A stretch of DNA of 64,000 nucleotides from Paratinospora sagittata. Lineage: Eukaryota; Streptophyta; Magnoliopsida; Ranunculales; Menispermaceae. The notes beneath the pieces were generated by a model that worked only from the letters and a program-made list of their open reading frames with translations, ran no database searches and was not told where the DNA came from. This document shows, piece after piece, positions 23,801 to 34,251 of the stretch. Numbering within the stretch: position 1 is the stretch's first letter; every line of letters begins with the position of its first letter. The stretch is taken from NCBI GenBank assembly GCA_035771175.1, contig CM069598.1, forward strand, positions 15,686,438-15,750,437. Reading direction: 5' to 3'. Made by a program: the position numbers and the translations under genes.

Positions 23801-26800
23801 TGAGCTTAGGGTAAAATTGACAGAGCTTTTCCATAGGACTTTTGAAACCAAGAGTCCGGGATGGTATGCGGTTAATAAGGTGTGTTGCAGTAAGGACAAC
23901 TTCCCCCCAATAGGACTTAGGCATATTATTCTAAAATAAAAAAGGCTCGGGTTGTATCAAGCAGGTGGTCGTTTTTTCTTTCAGCAACTCCATTTTGTTG
24001 TGGGGTGTGAACACAGGATAATTCATGAAGGATCCCCTCGTTTTGGAAGTAATTGATCAAGGTTTGATTAAAATAGTCTCTAGCATTGTCAAATCAAAAT
24101 CTCTTGATTTTTGCACCAAACAGGGTGTGTACCATGTTATGGAAGGTAAGAAGAATAAAGCTCACATCGGATTTTTGTTTCAGTAAGAATATCCACGAGA
24201 CTCTAGTACAATCATCAATGAAAAACACAAACCATCGCGCTCCAGAAACATTAGGTATTGGAGAGGGACCCCAAATATCACTATGAATGAGATCAAAAGG
24301 ATCTGAACTTCTTTCATTACTAAGTAGAAAAGATATACGCTTGTGCTTGTCCACTAGTCTTCGGCTGTCCTCCTTTGTAGCCCCATTCTTTACTGGAAGT
24401 TGTAGGCTTGCCATGAAGTTTCTAACACTTCTCCTTGGTATGTCTAGCCTTCTGACAATAAGTACACCATAGATTATCCTTATTGTCTTGATTTGGGACC
24501 TTTGATGATTCAGCTCGCGGAGTGTTTGTCTTCTGATCATTTCCCCTATTGGCAACCATAGTTGAGCCTTCCACCTTCTGAGGTGTGAGCATAACACTTC
24601 TTCTGCTTTTTTCAGTTCGGATAACAGATATAGTCTCATTCAAAGTTAGCAACTCTTTCCTGAGAGTCTGAACTCGCACTTGATCAAACTCTGCATTGAG
24701 TCCAGCCAAGAAGCCATAGACCCGATCCTTCTCAATGTAGTTTTTTAAAATTACAGCATCTGCAAGGCATTTAGTCTCATTACATCTATAATGGTCAAGT
24801 TCCTGCCAGAGATTCTTCAATACATTGGCATATTCTGAGACCGTCATGTTGCCTTGTTTTGTTGTTCCAACTTTCACTTTGATCTCATACACTTGGGTTG
24901 CATCATGGGCCTTAGTGTATGTCTGATGAACGGAATCCCAAATGTCTTTGGTAGTAGTCAGAAGCATGCGTGTATCACTAATATTTGTTGTCATTGAATT
25001 TCATAGCCACACCATTACAGAAGCATCTTCGTTATCCCACGCTATCAACTTAGGATCTTCAGGTGTAGGTCCAGTGCCCAAAAGATGACTCAATTTCCCT
25101 TTATCCTTTAAAAATGTACGCACCAACTAAGACGACTTCAAGTAATTTTTTCCATTAAGTCTGTACGCTGCCTGAATGTTTGGTACTTCCCCTTTCTCTG
25201 TTTTGTCAACTACTGCACAATTTCTGAAGTGATCGACATTCTATTTTTTTTTTCCATTTTTTTATTTTTAAAGGGTTTACAAGAGAAAAAGAAAAAAAAG
25301 AAAGAAGAAAGAAGGAGAGAGAAAGAGATATGAAGAAGACGAAGAAGGAGAAGAACCAGCGATGGTGATGAACCAACAATGACGGAGAATCAGAGATGCT
25401 TAGCGAGAGGTGACGGAGATGTGCAGCAGCAGAGATGTACAGCGACAGTGTTGATGGCGATGGTGATGAACCAATGGCACCGGCAGCGACAACGGCGATG
25501 AACACCAACGACGGAGCCGACAACGATAGTGGGGCGCACGACAGCGAGATTCGAGTCGATGGTTGCAATCGCAAACGGTAGAGGATAGCAGCAGACCAAC
25601 GACGATGACGATCAGGGTTTCTTCGAGCAGCACGAACAACAAGGATGATGCAACGATGGTGCTGAACAGTCGCACGAACCAGTAGCACGAATCAATCGAT
25701 GGTGCTGAGCAGTCGCACGAACCAGTCGATCGTCCTGAACAGTCGCACAAACTAGTCGATGGTGCTGAACAGTTGCACGAACCAATCGATGGTGAGATGG
25801 TGTGCAACAGCGTCGTCGGAAATAGAGGGTTCCGACAAGATGATGTAAGTTGGACACAGTGATGGCGATGAAGGCCGACCACAAAGATTCGGCGATGAAG
25901 GCCGGCACAGTAGATTTCAACGATGAAGGCCGGCACAGTAGATTTCAGCGATGAAGGCTAAAAAACGTATTCCCAGTTGTACGAGCCTAAAGCTCTGATA
26001 CCATGTTGTAAAATAAACAAAACAAAAACAGCAAAATATAACGTGGTTCGACTCTATGACCTACGTCCACGGGAGAAGAGAAGAGAGTATTTCTTATTTT
26101 TAATAATGTCTCAATGGAGGGACACCATATATATAGACATACAGGGCTGTGCACACATATAGCAATAATTACAATATCGTAACTGCTAAATAAAACAACT
26201 ACTAAAATTATTATCTTTCCTTGAAGAAAATAAATCCCACAGATTTTGCTCTTCTCCACAGAAAATAAAATCACCATTAAAAATATAAATATATGCAAAA
26301 CATACACACGGGCAGGCATGCACTCACACACACACGTTTACTTAGTTAAAGTACAAGGAAAATTGATATAAACGAGAGGTGGAAAATAAATATATGCCAT
26401 TTAGTCATTCAGGCTCCAACAAATAATGAAAAAGAAGCCCTCTAAAAAGTCAAAGGAGAAGTTTCCTAGTCAAAATGCATACTCTTATCATAGTTAAATT
26501 TGTAAACCACCTTGAATTACATGAAAATACAATAAAGATGGACAGTATCCCCCTCCCCCCAACCCATTCAAATATATTGGAACATATATCATCTATCAAG
26601 ATGCGTATCTTCTAGATCTTTCTTCCTACCAACAATTCACTCTATCATCCCACTTTTTCACTATGTTCAAAGTCATCAGGAAATCTATTCAGAGCCTACG
26701 CAAGATTGGAACTAGCTTTCAGTTTAGAATTCTCTTACTGTGAAATAAAGACTTAAACTACACTTTACTTTTATCATGATGTCTAAACTTGAAAGCCTAC

Positions 26801-27908
26801 TTAATGGCCCAAAACTTCATAAGTTCATATCTTAAACAAATAAACAAAACTATCATCACTTTATCCATGACCTTGTGTCTAAACCTTCTCTTTTGCAAAT
26901 GGGTACCCATAGCTGAAACATAAATTCATCTTCTTTTTTTCTTTTTTTTGACAAGATAGATAAATTCATCATTATTCTTGAAGAACTCCACATCCAAAAA
27001 ATAGGGGGAAAAAAAGAATATACATCTAGGTTGAACAATTAGATAAAATATGCGCAGATAGCCATGATATGGATAACTGTTTAGAGCAATACTTTATTAC
27101 CTACCAATAAGACAGAACCAAATTTGATGTGTCAGAAGGGCCTTGATGCTTAGTTAAGTTCAGCAGGGAAAACCATATAAAAATGCAAAACTAAAGGAGA
27201 GATTCACCAAGGTAAAAAACCATTATATTCCTTACAATCTATTACATCAAGTGTTGTACTATGATTGGAAACATTGAGAATTTCAAATCAATAACTATAA
27301 ATAAGAAACTGCATGGAGCTTTAGATGAATTAATTTTGAATGAGAACATGAAATACGATCTAGGAGCCTTCTATGAAGCATGCAAATTTAAAGAAGAGAA
27401 TTCTTCATCTATAAATGGAAACAAAATATAGTTTAACCTACCCTTACTTTTCCGTGGATGAGATCATAAGAGAATGTCCTTAGAAGAAACAATAAAAATG
27501 CTAAGTTAAACAGAGCTGAATGGAGGAGAGAATTTTCACCAAAAGCAAAACTAACAACCAGTAGGTCTAGATGCAGAATAAAATTACTACATGAGAAACC
27601 CTGAAATTGTGAGAAGAAGCAGTATAGATCATGGCTCCACTTTTTATTAGATGACAGCAAGTGAAAGAAAACAGGATGTGACCAGGAATCAGCATATGTA
27701 TATAATGACAGGATAAATCAAGTCTCCCAAGTTAGGATCTTACAGGTATAGAATTCAAATGGGATAGCCGTTTTCCAAGCCTGCCATCCTCTTTTTGTTT
27801 TTCTTCTGACAAAAGACTAGCAATGGTTCTTTCCTCCTCTGGGTCTTGCAGGCTGCTATTTAAACTTGAGCTAGAACTTTCCAAGTCATTGGCATAGCTT
27901 TGGCTCAT
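17802..27908 (-). CDS. OTU12-like: OTU-domain cysteine deubiquitinase (OTU11/OTU12-like), 3' exons not seen
   Basis: OTU proteases cleave ubiquitin from proteins. Six coding exons join in frame with GT/AG borders: 27744-27908 (ATG at 27906-27908), 20324-20397, 19406-19460, 19187-19261, 17996-18069 and 17802-17850. They give 164 residues. The first exon reads [10 protein letters not shown] and [18 protein letters not shown], like short plant OTU proteins. The catalytic block [23 protein letters not shown] spans exons 3 and 4 and contains the nucleophile Cys. Then come [13 protein letters not shown] and [16 protein letters not shown]. The C-terminal third, normally ending with the WSEVHYNSLY catalytic His, was not found down to position 1. 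The first coding intron (about 7.3 kb) holds a copia element, and a copia fragment follows the last exon closely. Either the next intron is very long or the gene is truncated. Confidence 0.88.
18298..18830 (-). mobile_element. RTE-type LINE 3' end in an OTU intron
   Basis: Minus-strand reading ends [19 protein letters not shown], the characteristic C-terminus of plant RTE reverse transcriptases. It is followed by the 3' tail, which on the plus strand is the repeat CAACTCAACTCAACT at 18298-18318. Upstream parts (18430-18830) are a degenerate RT C-terminal region. It lies between OTU exons 4 and 5, on the same strand as the gene. Confidence 0.8.
18926..18956. repeat. Poly(C) tract, C21-A-C9
   Basis: A nearly pure cytosine run lies in an intron of the minus-strand OTU gene, so the transcript would carry a long G run able to form a quadruplex. 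Exact length in the genome is uncertain, because homopolymers are prone to sequencing error. Confidence 0.9.
20240..20261. repeat. Poly(C) tract, C22
   Basis: A second cytosine homopolymer lies about 60 bases downstream (in gene sense) of the second coding exon of the OTU gene. It becomes a G22 run in the transcript, close to a splice donor. Confidence 0.9.
20398..21327. other. OTU intron sequence left of the copia element, no gene seen
   Basis: AT-rich intron DNA between the second coding exon and the 3' LTR of the intronic copia. No other element was recognised. Confidence 0.5.
21328..21585 (-). repeat. 3' LTR of the intronic copia
   Basis: Matches 26004-26260 over its length. The adjoining ACTCCCCCTCAAG (21588-21600) is the complement of the polypurine tract. 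Confidence 0.92.
21596..25230 (-). pseudogene. Copia Gag-Pol remnant lacking protease
   Basis: Reading leftward from about 25230: Gag (UBN2 type) with [10 protein letters not shown] and the zinc knuckle [14 protein letters not shown] near 24425-24465. The integrase core follows with [15 protein letters not shown] and [10 protein letters not shown] (24094-24330), then the integrase C-terminus at 23277-23924 ([18 protein letters not shown]). RT is at 22377-23296 with [15 protein letters not shown] and an intact YVDD. RNase H is at 21596-21955 with the YCDNKSAI and [13 protein letters not shown] motifs. The protease and most of GAG-pre-integrase are gone: Gag runs straight into KHKRISFL at about 24330. 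Further frameshifts at 23930-24090, 22750-22940 and 22330-22376, and stops in gag, make it non-coding. Confidence 0.9.
25654..25960. repeat. Two minisatellite arrays in the copia leader
   Basis: 25654-25800 has about four degenerate copies of a 30-bp unit resembling CGATGGTGCTGAACAGTCGC plus ten bases. 25865-25960 has about three copies of a second unit containing GATGAAGGCCGGCACAGTAG. They lie between the 5' LTR and gag. Long frames reading through them in several phases are artefacts. Confidence 0.85.
26004..26260 (-). repeat. 5' LTR of the intronic copia
   Basis: The partner of 21328-21585. It is joined on its left (plus coordinates) to the tRNA-Met primer-binding site complement GCTCTGATACCA. 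Confidence 0.92.
26261..27743. other. OTU first coding intron, right part, no gene seen
   Basis: AT-rich intron DNA with a short CA-rich tract near 26325 and a T-rich tract near 26935. No exon or mobile element was recognised. Confidence 0.5.
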
Positions 27909-28565
27909 AGTAACTCAGTGAAAGCACCTAGCTATAATCAACAAAAACACAAATTTATAATAATAATAATAATAATAGTAATAATAAAGTAATAATAACA
28001 ATAATAAGAGGAATCGACACACAATGAAGAAACAAAATCCACAAGCAAGGTATTTAAACTGCATGGATCATTAACCGTCAAAATAAAAATAAGTAAAACA
28101 ATCATTGACACTAAACCTGTTTCAATTATCAATAAATGGTAATCCTAATTCCTAAATCCCAATTTACTAGGACAAGCAACCTAACTTGAATCTTCCCAAG
28201 AACCTCAACTTCCTGGTTTTTTTTTTTTTATATGCACCTCCCTTTCTTCCACCAATAGAAAAACCCTCTTCCAAAAGCTATCACTTGCAAGATTCCTTCC
28301 TTTTATCAAATTTATTCAGCAAAGGTAATTGAATTTGGAAAGATCCCCAATACAAAGAAGCAATCAAAGATCCACCTAAGCTCCTACCATCACAGAACAA
28401 CAATACCCAGAAAATAAATCCCCTCATTCTTCTAGCTCAAACATGACTCTAATAAAATTTTAAGAAAAAAAAAATCCAAAAATTCTTGGATCCATGTCTA
28501 AAAACCCATCAAAATTTAAATTTGCAGTACCCAAAAGAAGAAGAAGAATAAGAAGGGTGTCTTAC

Positions 28566-28963
28566 AAGTAATACAATGATGGAATTGAGCAAAACTAATT
28601 AAATGATCGACCAACACAAATTCCCAAGAAAACCCAGTAAAATTTACACGAGAAAGCAAGGAATCCAAGTCAGATAATCACATTAACCGAAAACGAAGGA
28701 AAAAGCAAAGAAGGAACAGTTTAAATTTTGTCTTAGATAATGGTTGAATGCTTCGACCTGAAGTCATTTTCTCGTAAAAGAAACGAAATATCCTTCAGAA
28801 AACTTCAACGCCGTAAAACAGATCGCAACGAAGACCTTTCGCCGGGGTGGAGGATACGCGTGGAAGGTTCCTGTGCCGCCACGTATATTCAGGTGTATTT
28901 TTACAGATTCAAAAGAATTAGAGAGTTCCATTGGAATTTAGGAAAAAAAGAAGGGCTTATATA
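28566..28963 (-). promoter_or_regulatory. OTU promoter and 5' untranslated exon
   Basis: On the minus strand TATATAAG lies at 28956-28963, which would place a start site near 28925-28930. A splice donor GTAAG is at 28561-28565 and an acceptor (GATTATAG) at 27932, just before the coding exon. This implies a non-coding first exon of about 360 bases and a 5'-UTR intron. The promoter is inferred from motifs and from the matching duplicate at 34487-34822, where the box reads TATGTAAG. Confidence 0.6.
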
Positions 28964-29120
28964 GTAAAAAAAAAAATTAGCTGTAAATAAACAAAACTTG
29001 TTGATCTACAAAACTTTAAAACCTTTAAAAATTAGGGTGGTGACTCGGTTTAGAACCATGTAACCTAAAAGAACTAAATGCATCGATTCAATCAGTTTGA
29101 AAATGTAAAAATTATATTAA

Positions 29121-29295
29121 GACCCTGTTTGCTTTTTTAGTAACGTTTTTACAAAAATCACTTTTAAAAAAAGTTAATCTTGCTCAATTATTTTTAAAAA
29201 CAAAAAATTATTATTTTTATCGTAATTTACCTGAAAGCAAGTATTACTAAACACTTCCACGAGTGCTTTTAAAAATAATTCTCTCAAACAAAGTC
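29121..29295. mobile_element. Tourist-like MITE between OTU and TAF8-like copy A
   Basis: Terminal inverted repeats GACCCTGTTTG and (reverse) GACTTTGTTTG are flanked by TAA on both sides (29118-29120 and 29296-29298), as in PIF/Harbinger-type MITEs. It is 175 bp long with no coding capacity, and it has no clear counterpart in copy B of the duplication. Confidence 0.65.
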
Positions 29296-29822
29296 TAACT
29301 CGAACTAAACCAACTAAAATTAATACCATAATTTATGTTAAATATATCATTATTACATAATTTTTCTTTCTTTTCTTTTTCTTAGGCTATGTTACACATA
29401 CTTTAAAAAATAATCCTCTTGAAAGAGCACTACTAAAGAAATATAGTAACATCTTAGTTTGTGTTTAATTTACAACTCACAAACTATTTTTAATTTTTAA
29501 ATAATAAAAAATTTTAAAAAAAAATTATAAAAAACTTGTTTCGTGGAATAATTTTTAAAAACTACTCTTCTAAGGTACCAAGAAAATAAAAAAAATTATT
29601 TTTGATAAATAATGTTAAAGACTTCGCCTTCATTTTATAAAATAATATTATTATAAATAAATATTGTTATACGTTAAAGGTCTAAATCAATTAACCTTAA
29701 GCGCGAATCAAATTTGGACTCTAATCCGATCGAAACCAAACCAAACGCCATCCTACTATAAACGGGAAGTTAAACTTAAATCTGCATCCGTCAAGGGTTT
29801 AAGAAAATTTTGGTCTGTCTCC

Positions 29823-30596
29823 ATGAAATCTCCGCAACGAGTCGCCATGAATAAAAATACCGATAACACAGAACAACAACAAGAAGAAGAAACCCTAAAG
29901 GATACATTTACACCAGAGTTCTTCTACTCTTCCATCGCGAAGATCGCAGTCGCGCAGATTTGCCGATCACGAGGCTTCAACGGCTCTCAAAACTCCGCTC
30001 TAAACACCCTCTCCAACATCGCCACAACGTACCTACAAACCCTAGCGAAATCCGCGTCTACGAGCGCGAACTCCTGCGGTAGGACCACGTGCAATGCGTT
30101 CGACGTGATCCACGCGATTGAGCACATGAACTCAGCTCAAGGCTTCGCAGGGTTATCAAACGCGAATCAACCGTTGCTAAAATCCGGAATCATTAAAGAG
30201 ATTATCAGATTCGTGAGGTGTGTGGACGAAATCCCCTTCGCCAAACCAATCCCCCGCAGAAATTACCCTAAAAGATTGGATTTTTCGAGAAGGGCTGTTC
30301 GATCTAGGTCGTATTCACATATTCCAGCTTGGGTTCTTGATTTTCCTGATCGGAGCACGTATGAGAAAAGTGAAAGTAGGGGTTTTAGAGGAGAGATGAG
30401 CCAATTACATGAGGTTTTAGATGAATCAATGTATGGAGATGGAGAAAAGGGTAGTGATTGTGAGCGACAGGAAGAGGATGAGAACATGACGAAGAAGAAG
30501 AAGAAGATGATGACGAAGACGACGATGAATTTGCCGGTGGAACGGGAGAAAGTGAAGTTCAAGTTAGGGAGAGGGGTTAGGGGGTTTAAGCAATGA
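29823..30596 (+). CDS. TAF8-like histone-fold (Bromo_TP) protein, copy A
   Basis: An intronless frame of 257 residues from ATG 29823, or 249 from the second ATG at 29847, which matches the start used in copy B. Residues about 40-115 form a bromodomain-associated histone fold (FFYSSIAKIAVAQICRSRGF, NALNTLSNIATTYLQTLAKS-like helices, then AFDVIHAIEHM). This fold pairs TAF8 with another TAF in the TFIID complex in the nucleus. A later segment, SHIPAWVLDFPDRSTYEKSE, resembles the TAF8 C-terminal proline-rich region. The tail has acidic and lysine/methionine-rich runs. It is shorter than the plant family members I recall, so the C-terminus may be lost. An upstream in-frame extension to 29664 is unlikely, as it covers AT-rich non-conserved DNA. 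Confidence 0.85.
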   Translation: MKSPQRVAMNKNTDNTEQQQEEETLKDTFTPEFFYSSIAKIAVAQICRSRGFNGSQNSALNTLSNIATTYLQTLAKSASTSANSCGRTTCNAFDVIHAIEHMNSAQGFAGLSNANQPLLKSGIIKEIIRFVRCVDEIPFAKPIPRRNYPKRLDFSRRAVRSRSYSHIPAWVLDFPDRSTYEKSESRGFRGEMSQLHEVLDESMYGDGEKGSDCERQEEDENMTKKKKKMMTKTTMNLPVEREKVKFKLGRGVRGFKQ

Positions 30597-30781
30597 GATT
30601 TGCAGTTTTGCAGAAGAAGATGATGAAGATTGCATTATTTTTGGATCTTTGCTTTCGCGGCAAAAACGAACGGCTTGTACTAATTATTGCTAGATCAATT
30701 TTAGGTTTGCCAGCGATGGAAATTGCGAAAAGTAAGGTAAATGTATTGAAGAAGACTCGAATCCTAGCCTACAAGCTTTGA
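30593..30781 (+). pseudogene. Possible frameshifted TAF8-like C-terminus, copy A
   Basis: A 62-codon frame starts with an ATG that overlaps the TAF8-like stop as ATGA. The equivalent frame in copy B begins at 35938, and the two share MRFAVLQKKM and IALFLDLCFRGKNERLVLII. It may be a decayed continuation of the gene in another frame, or simply conserved 3' untranslated sequence. No known domain was recognised. Confidence 0.3.
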
Positions 30782-31425
30782 AGAGGATGCTTGTATGTCA
30801 TACCACTGAAGCCATCAGCTAACGCTTGTGTGCATTGTTAAATGAGCAACTCTATATAACCATCTGAACAAATTTATAATCTATTCTAGTTAAATATTAG
30901 GGTACGAAGCAAAATATATTTATCTTAAACTTATGAATGATTTATGGACAGCCACAATACTTCACCTCCGAGACTCTTCCTACTAGCAAAATATTTCTTT
31001 TTAATAATTAGAGGGAACAAGTAAAGTTCATAAAAATTACCTCAGAATAAATAAAAAATTCCATCATAAAATTTTTCATAACCGGGCATGACCAAAGTAT
31101 TTTTATGTTACTGCTAAATTTGAAGAAGCTTCTCTGAACCACCGTAATTCCAAATATTTTCATTTCGTCTTTATTAAATGATTCTATATTTATGTATAAT
31201 TGTATATATAAACAACATTTTTTTTTTTACCAGAAATCCAATTTCAATCAACAATCAGATAGAGGGGGATTGCCTTCTCAATCAGATAAAGGGGAAGGCG
31301 CTCATAGATTAAAAGAAAAACCCGTGTTAGTGTTTGGTCTATATCATTTCGTAGACGGTGTGAAGTGCAAGAAATTTAATAAAAAAGAAAATAAAAAAGA
31401 AAAATAACAGCTTTTTTTATATAAT

Positions 31426-32843
31426 GGCCATGTTTGACACCATTTTTGTACAGCTTTTCAACTGTTTTTGAAGCAAAATTTGCGTAAAAGAATCATTTAA
31501 AAAAAAAACACTAACCATTTAAAATCGTAAATTTTCTGCAATTCGAAAAAGTTCTCTCTTACCAACTTCTCAACTTCAGCTTTTGTGACTTTAAAAAAAA
31601 GTAACGACTATATCCTCAAATTTGTGAATTAATGAAAAATGTACTTGTTCAAAGTTTAAACAAGGATTTTTTATATTTATAGGCATGATTTTTTTATTAT
31701 ATTTAAAAATATGCACTAAAATATTTTATATCCACAATTAGTCAAGTTTTGGACAGTTTGCGCCACATAAGCGCCAACCTGTCCAAGACTTGCCTACAAA
31801 AATTTTTTAAAAAAAAATTAATTGGGTGACGCCTCTCCCCTAAAAAAACAATAATATGTCTGCTGCCAATTCAATGGGCGGCATGCATGTTTTTTCTTTT
31901 TAATATAATAAAAACTTTTTTAAAAAAAAAATTGTTAATAAAAAAATAGAAACCATTATTAAATACAAAAATAAAATGTGGAATAAAGTAAAAAAAAATG
32001 AACGACTATTAAAAAAATATAGAATAAAGAAGATGATGCTATCTACTAAAAAAATCAAATCAATAAAATTGCATAAAAATGAACCTTGTTCGCTTTTTTC
32101 GAAGTATAAAAATTTTATAGCACAAAAAAAAAAATCCCTACTCTCGGGTGCCATCTCTCCGACGTCTTCTTTTTCTTTGGGGTCTCATTTATTTATTTCA
32201 GAAATCTTCTTTTTCTTTGGGGTCTCATTCATTTATTTCAAAAATCGCACAAATTTTTTTATCCTTGTGCGTTTTTTTTGAAAAATAAAGAAGATGACGT
32301 CATCTTTTTTGTTCTATATTTTTTTAATAGTTGTTCACTTTGTTTTTTTACTTTATACCACATTTTTTTTGTATTTAATAATAGTTTTTATTTTCTTTTT
32401 TTACTAACAATTTTTTTAAAAAAAAAGCTTTTTCATGTTTTAAAAGTTTATATTTTATATATATTATAAAGAAAAAACATGCATGCCCCCCATTGAATGG
32501 GCGGCATGCATTTTTTTTTTATTTTTTTAAGGGGTGGTCAATTTTTATTTTTATTTTTTATTTTGTAGGCAAGTCTTCAGTAGGTTGGTCCTTATGTGAC
32601 ATAAGCTGTCCAGACTTGCCTAATTATGAATATAAAATTTTTTGATACCTATTTTTAGATATAATAAAAAAATTATGGTATAAATATCAAAAATCCTTTA
32701 CACAAACAGTTTTATAATTTTTAAAATTACTTTTTTTCTAATTTATCAAATAAGTTGGAAACAACTTGTTAAAAATTATTTTTGTAGTAATTAGTTTTTC
32801 ATATAAGCTAGAACTTATAAGTAAAAGCTTACCAAACAAGGCC
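31426..32843. mobile_element. 1.4-kb inverted-repeat element between TAF8-like A and RPL27
   Basis: The ends are GGCCATGTTTG and (reverse) GGCCTTGTTTG. The best-paired arms are 31661 to about 32060 and about 32285-32699; both contain GGCGGCATGCATG blocks and GGCAAGTCT...GGACAG blocks in inverse order. The loop has a 40-bp tandem duplication (32165-32204 and 32205-32244). No transposase and no clear target duplication were found. Its right edge is about 150 bp from the RPL27 start codon. Confidence 0.75.
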
Positions 32844-32856
32844 TTCGGGGTGTTAT

Positions 32857-32985
32857 TGAAAGCCCAATTCAGCCCTACCTTTTCTTTTGCCCCAACTCAA
32901 ACTATAAGAAGAAGAACGACCAAAACCCTACCTTTGCTTGTGCCTGTGTAGAGGGAGGAGAAGGAGGAGAAGGAAAACCCTAAAA
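32857..32985 (+). promoter_or_regulatory. RPL27 proximal promoter (site II-like and telo-box motifs)
   Basis: AGCCCAATTCAGCCC (32861-32875) contains RGCCCA site II-type elements. AAAACCCTA occurs at 32922-32930 and again at 32974-32982, matching the telo-box (AAACCCTA). Both motif types are established features of plant ribosomal-protein promoters and 5' UTRs. Function here is inferred. Confidence 0.65.
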
Positions 32986-32995
32986 GCCTTAAAAA

Positions 32996-33403
32996 ATGGT
33001 GAAGTTCCTGAAGCCGAACAAGGCGGTGATACTGCTTCAAGGCCGATTCGCCGGCCGGAAAGCTGTCATCATCCGGAACTTCGACGACGGCACCAGAGAC
33101 CGGCCGTACGGCCATTGCTTGGTCGCCGGCATTGCCAGTTACCCTAAGAAGGTGATTCGCAAGGACTCTGCGAAGAAGACGGCGAAGAAATCAAGAGTGA
33201 AGGCGTTCATTAGGCTCGTCAATTACAACCATATCATGCCTACGAGGTACACGCTTGATGTGGATCTGAAAGATGTGATTACTGTTGATGCGCTGCAATC
33301 GAGAGACAAGAAGGTGACGGCGGCAAAAGAAACCAAAGCTCGATTTGAAGAGCGTTTCAAGACGGGGAAGAACCGGTGGTTCTTTTCGAAGCTTAGGTTT
33401 TGA
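32996..33403 (+). CDS. RPL27: 60S ribosomal protein L27 (eL27)
   Basis: A complete intronless frame of 135 residues, the usual eL27 length, from [20 protein letters not shown] to WFFSKLRF. The N-terminal KOW-type beta barrel covers about residues 5-40, with [14 protein letters not shown] and [11 protein letters not shown] after it. Basic stretches such as [12 protein letters not shown] fit rRNA binding. eL27 is part of the large cytosolic ribosomal subunit. The ATG context AAAAAATGG is favourable, and the motifs upstream fit a ribosomal-protein promoter. Nothing is missing. It sits inside the spacer between the two copies of the TAF8-like duplication, so it was not itself duplicated. Confidence 0.97.
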   Translation: MVKFLKPNKAVILLQGRFAGRKAVIIRNFDDGTRDRPYGHCLVAGIASYPKKVIRKDSAKKTAKKSRVKAFIRLVNYNHIMPTRYTLDVDLKDVITVDALQSRDKKVTAAKETKARFEERFKTGKNRWFFSKLRF

Positions 33404-34251
33404 GGATCTAAAGCGCTACTGCTCTCGGTTGCGGGAAGTCAGTTCTTATTTTGATCTTTCATCTTTCTTGTTTTTGTTTAAGACTTGTTTTGTTGTTTTT
33501 AAGTACGGATAATTCTTAGTTTGTTTTGTTGATGGTTCTAAGACCTATTGTTTTTAGTTGGATTCTGATGATTTTGTTTTTAATAGCATTTCTATATAAT
33601 TGTGTCTGTTCTGATCTTTATTGAGTTTTCTTGTTTTTTAAAAAAATTCTTAATTGGATGGATAATGAGAAATGTAGTTTCTAGGGTTATTTGTATTGAT
33701 GAAGTTTTAAGTCGTCTTTGACCAATTTCATTTGGATTGCTTGTTCTACATTATCAAGCTATTTGTGTGATTGCAATAAAACAAATGTGTACTTGAGTAG
33801 TTGAGTTGTGTTTTTTTTTTCTTTTGTTGTAGAAAATATTTTTGCATTGGATGTTTGGATTGATACGATATAGGGTCTTCCATCTTTTGTTTATTTAAGT
33901 ATGTGTGTATGTGTGAGTTATATTATGATTTATTTTATTTTGTTTGGGTTGCTATTTAATTTAGAGTTAGTTATATTTTGATTAGGATTTTACATCGTGT
34001 TTGAGTTTGTTTAAGAGTCCGTTTGGTGTCAGTTTATAAGTTATAATTAGTTGTAAATATTTTAGGATGGAATTTAGAAACTACCGATTATTACTTATTG
34101 AACGAAATTGATTTGCTCTCTTGATTACTCAGTCTTTCCTCTCACGGTTTCTACACCATTATGTATGTTTGGGTTCTTAATCCATAGCTATTCATTAGAA
34201 TTAAGCTGCTCTTTAAGAATTTACACGGATTCTTAAGTTTAAAGAATTCTA
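33404..34251. other. RPL27 3' flank, no further gene seen
   Basis: T-rich DNA that includes the probable 3' UTR of RPL27 (with AATAAA-like AATAAAACAAA at 33775-33785). No coding or element signature was recognised before the start of duplication copy B. Confidence 0.5.

Larger units (their letters stand above)
21328..26260 (-). mobile_element. Ty1/copia retrotransposon, LTR to LTR, defective, in OTU intron
   Basis: Two LTRs of about 258 bp (21328-21585 and 26004-26260) start TGTTGTAAAA and end CTCCACA on the plus strand; by eye they differ at about 20 sites. The minus-strand primer-binding site TGGTATCAGAGC (plus 25992-26003) and the polypurine tract at about 21586-21600 place transcription on the minus strand, the same as the host gene. 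Internal domains in order are Gag, integrase, RT and RNase H; the protease is missing. No clear target duplication is seen (TATTG left, GAAAA right). The copy is old and inactive. Confidence 0.92.
28283..31425. repeat. Segmental duplication, copy A
   Basis: About 3.1 kb covering the OTU 5'-UTR intron, promoter, the TAF8-like gene and its 3' flank is repeated in the same orientation at 34252-37131. The similarity is high in the coding part and in long flanking stretches. Copy B differs by small indels and about 440 bp of extra DNA at about 36192-36637. Confidence 0.92.

Noticed and set aside
25206..25936. Several overlapping minus-strand frames up to 178 codons
   Set aside because: They lie in the copia leader and read through minisatellites in all phases, with Ser/Cys/His repeats and no family match.
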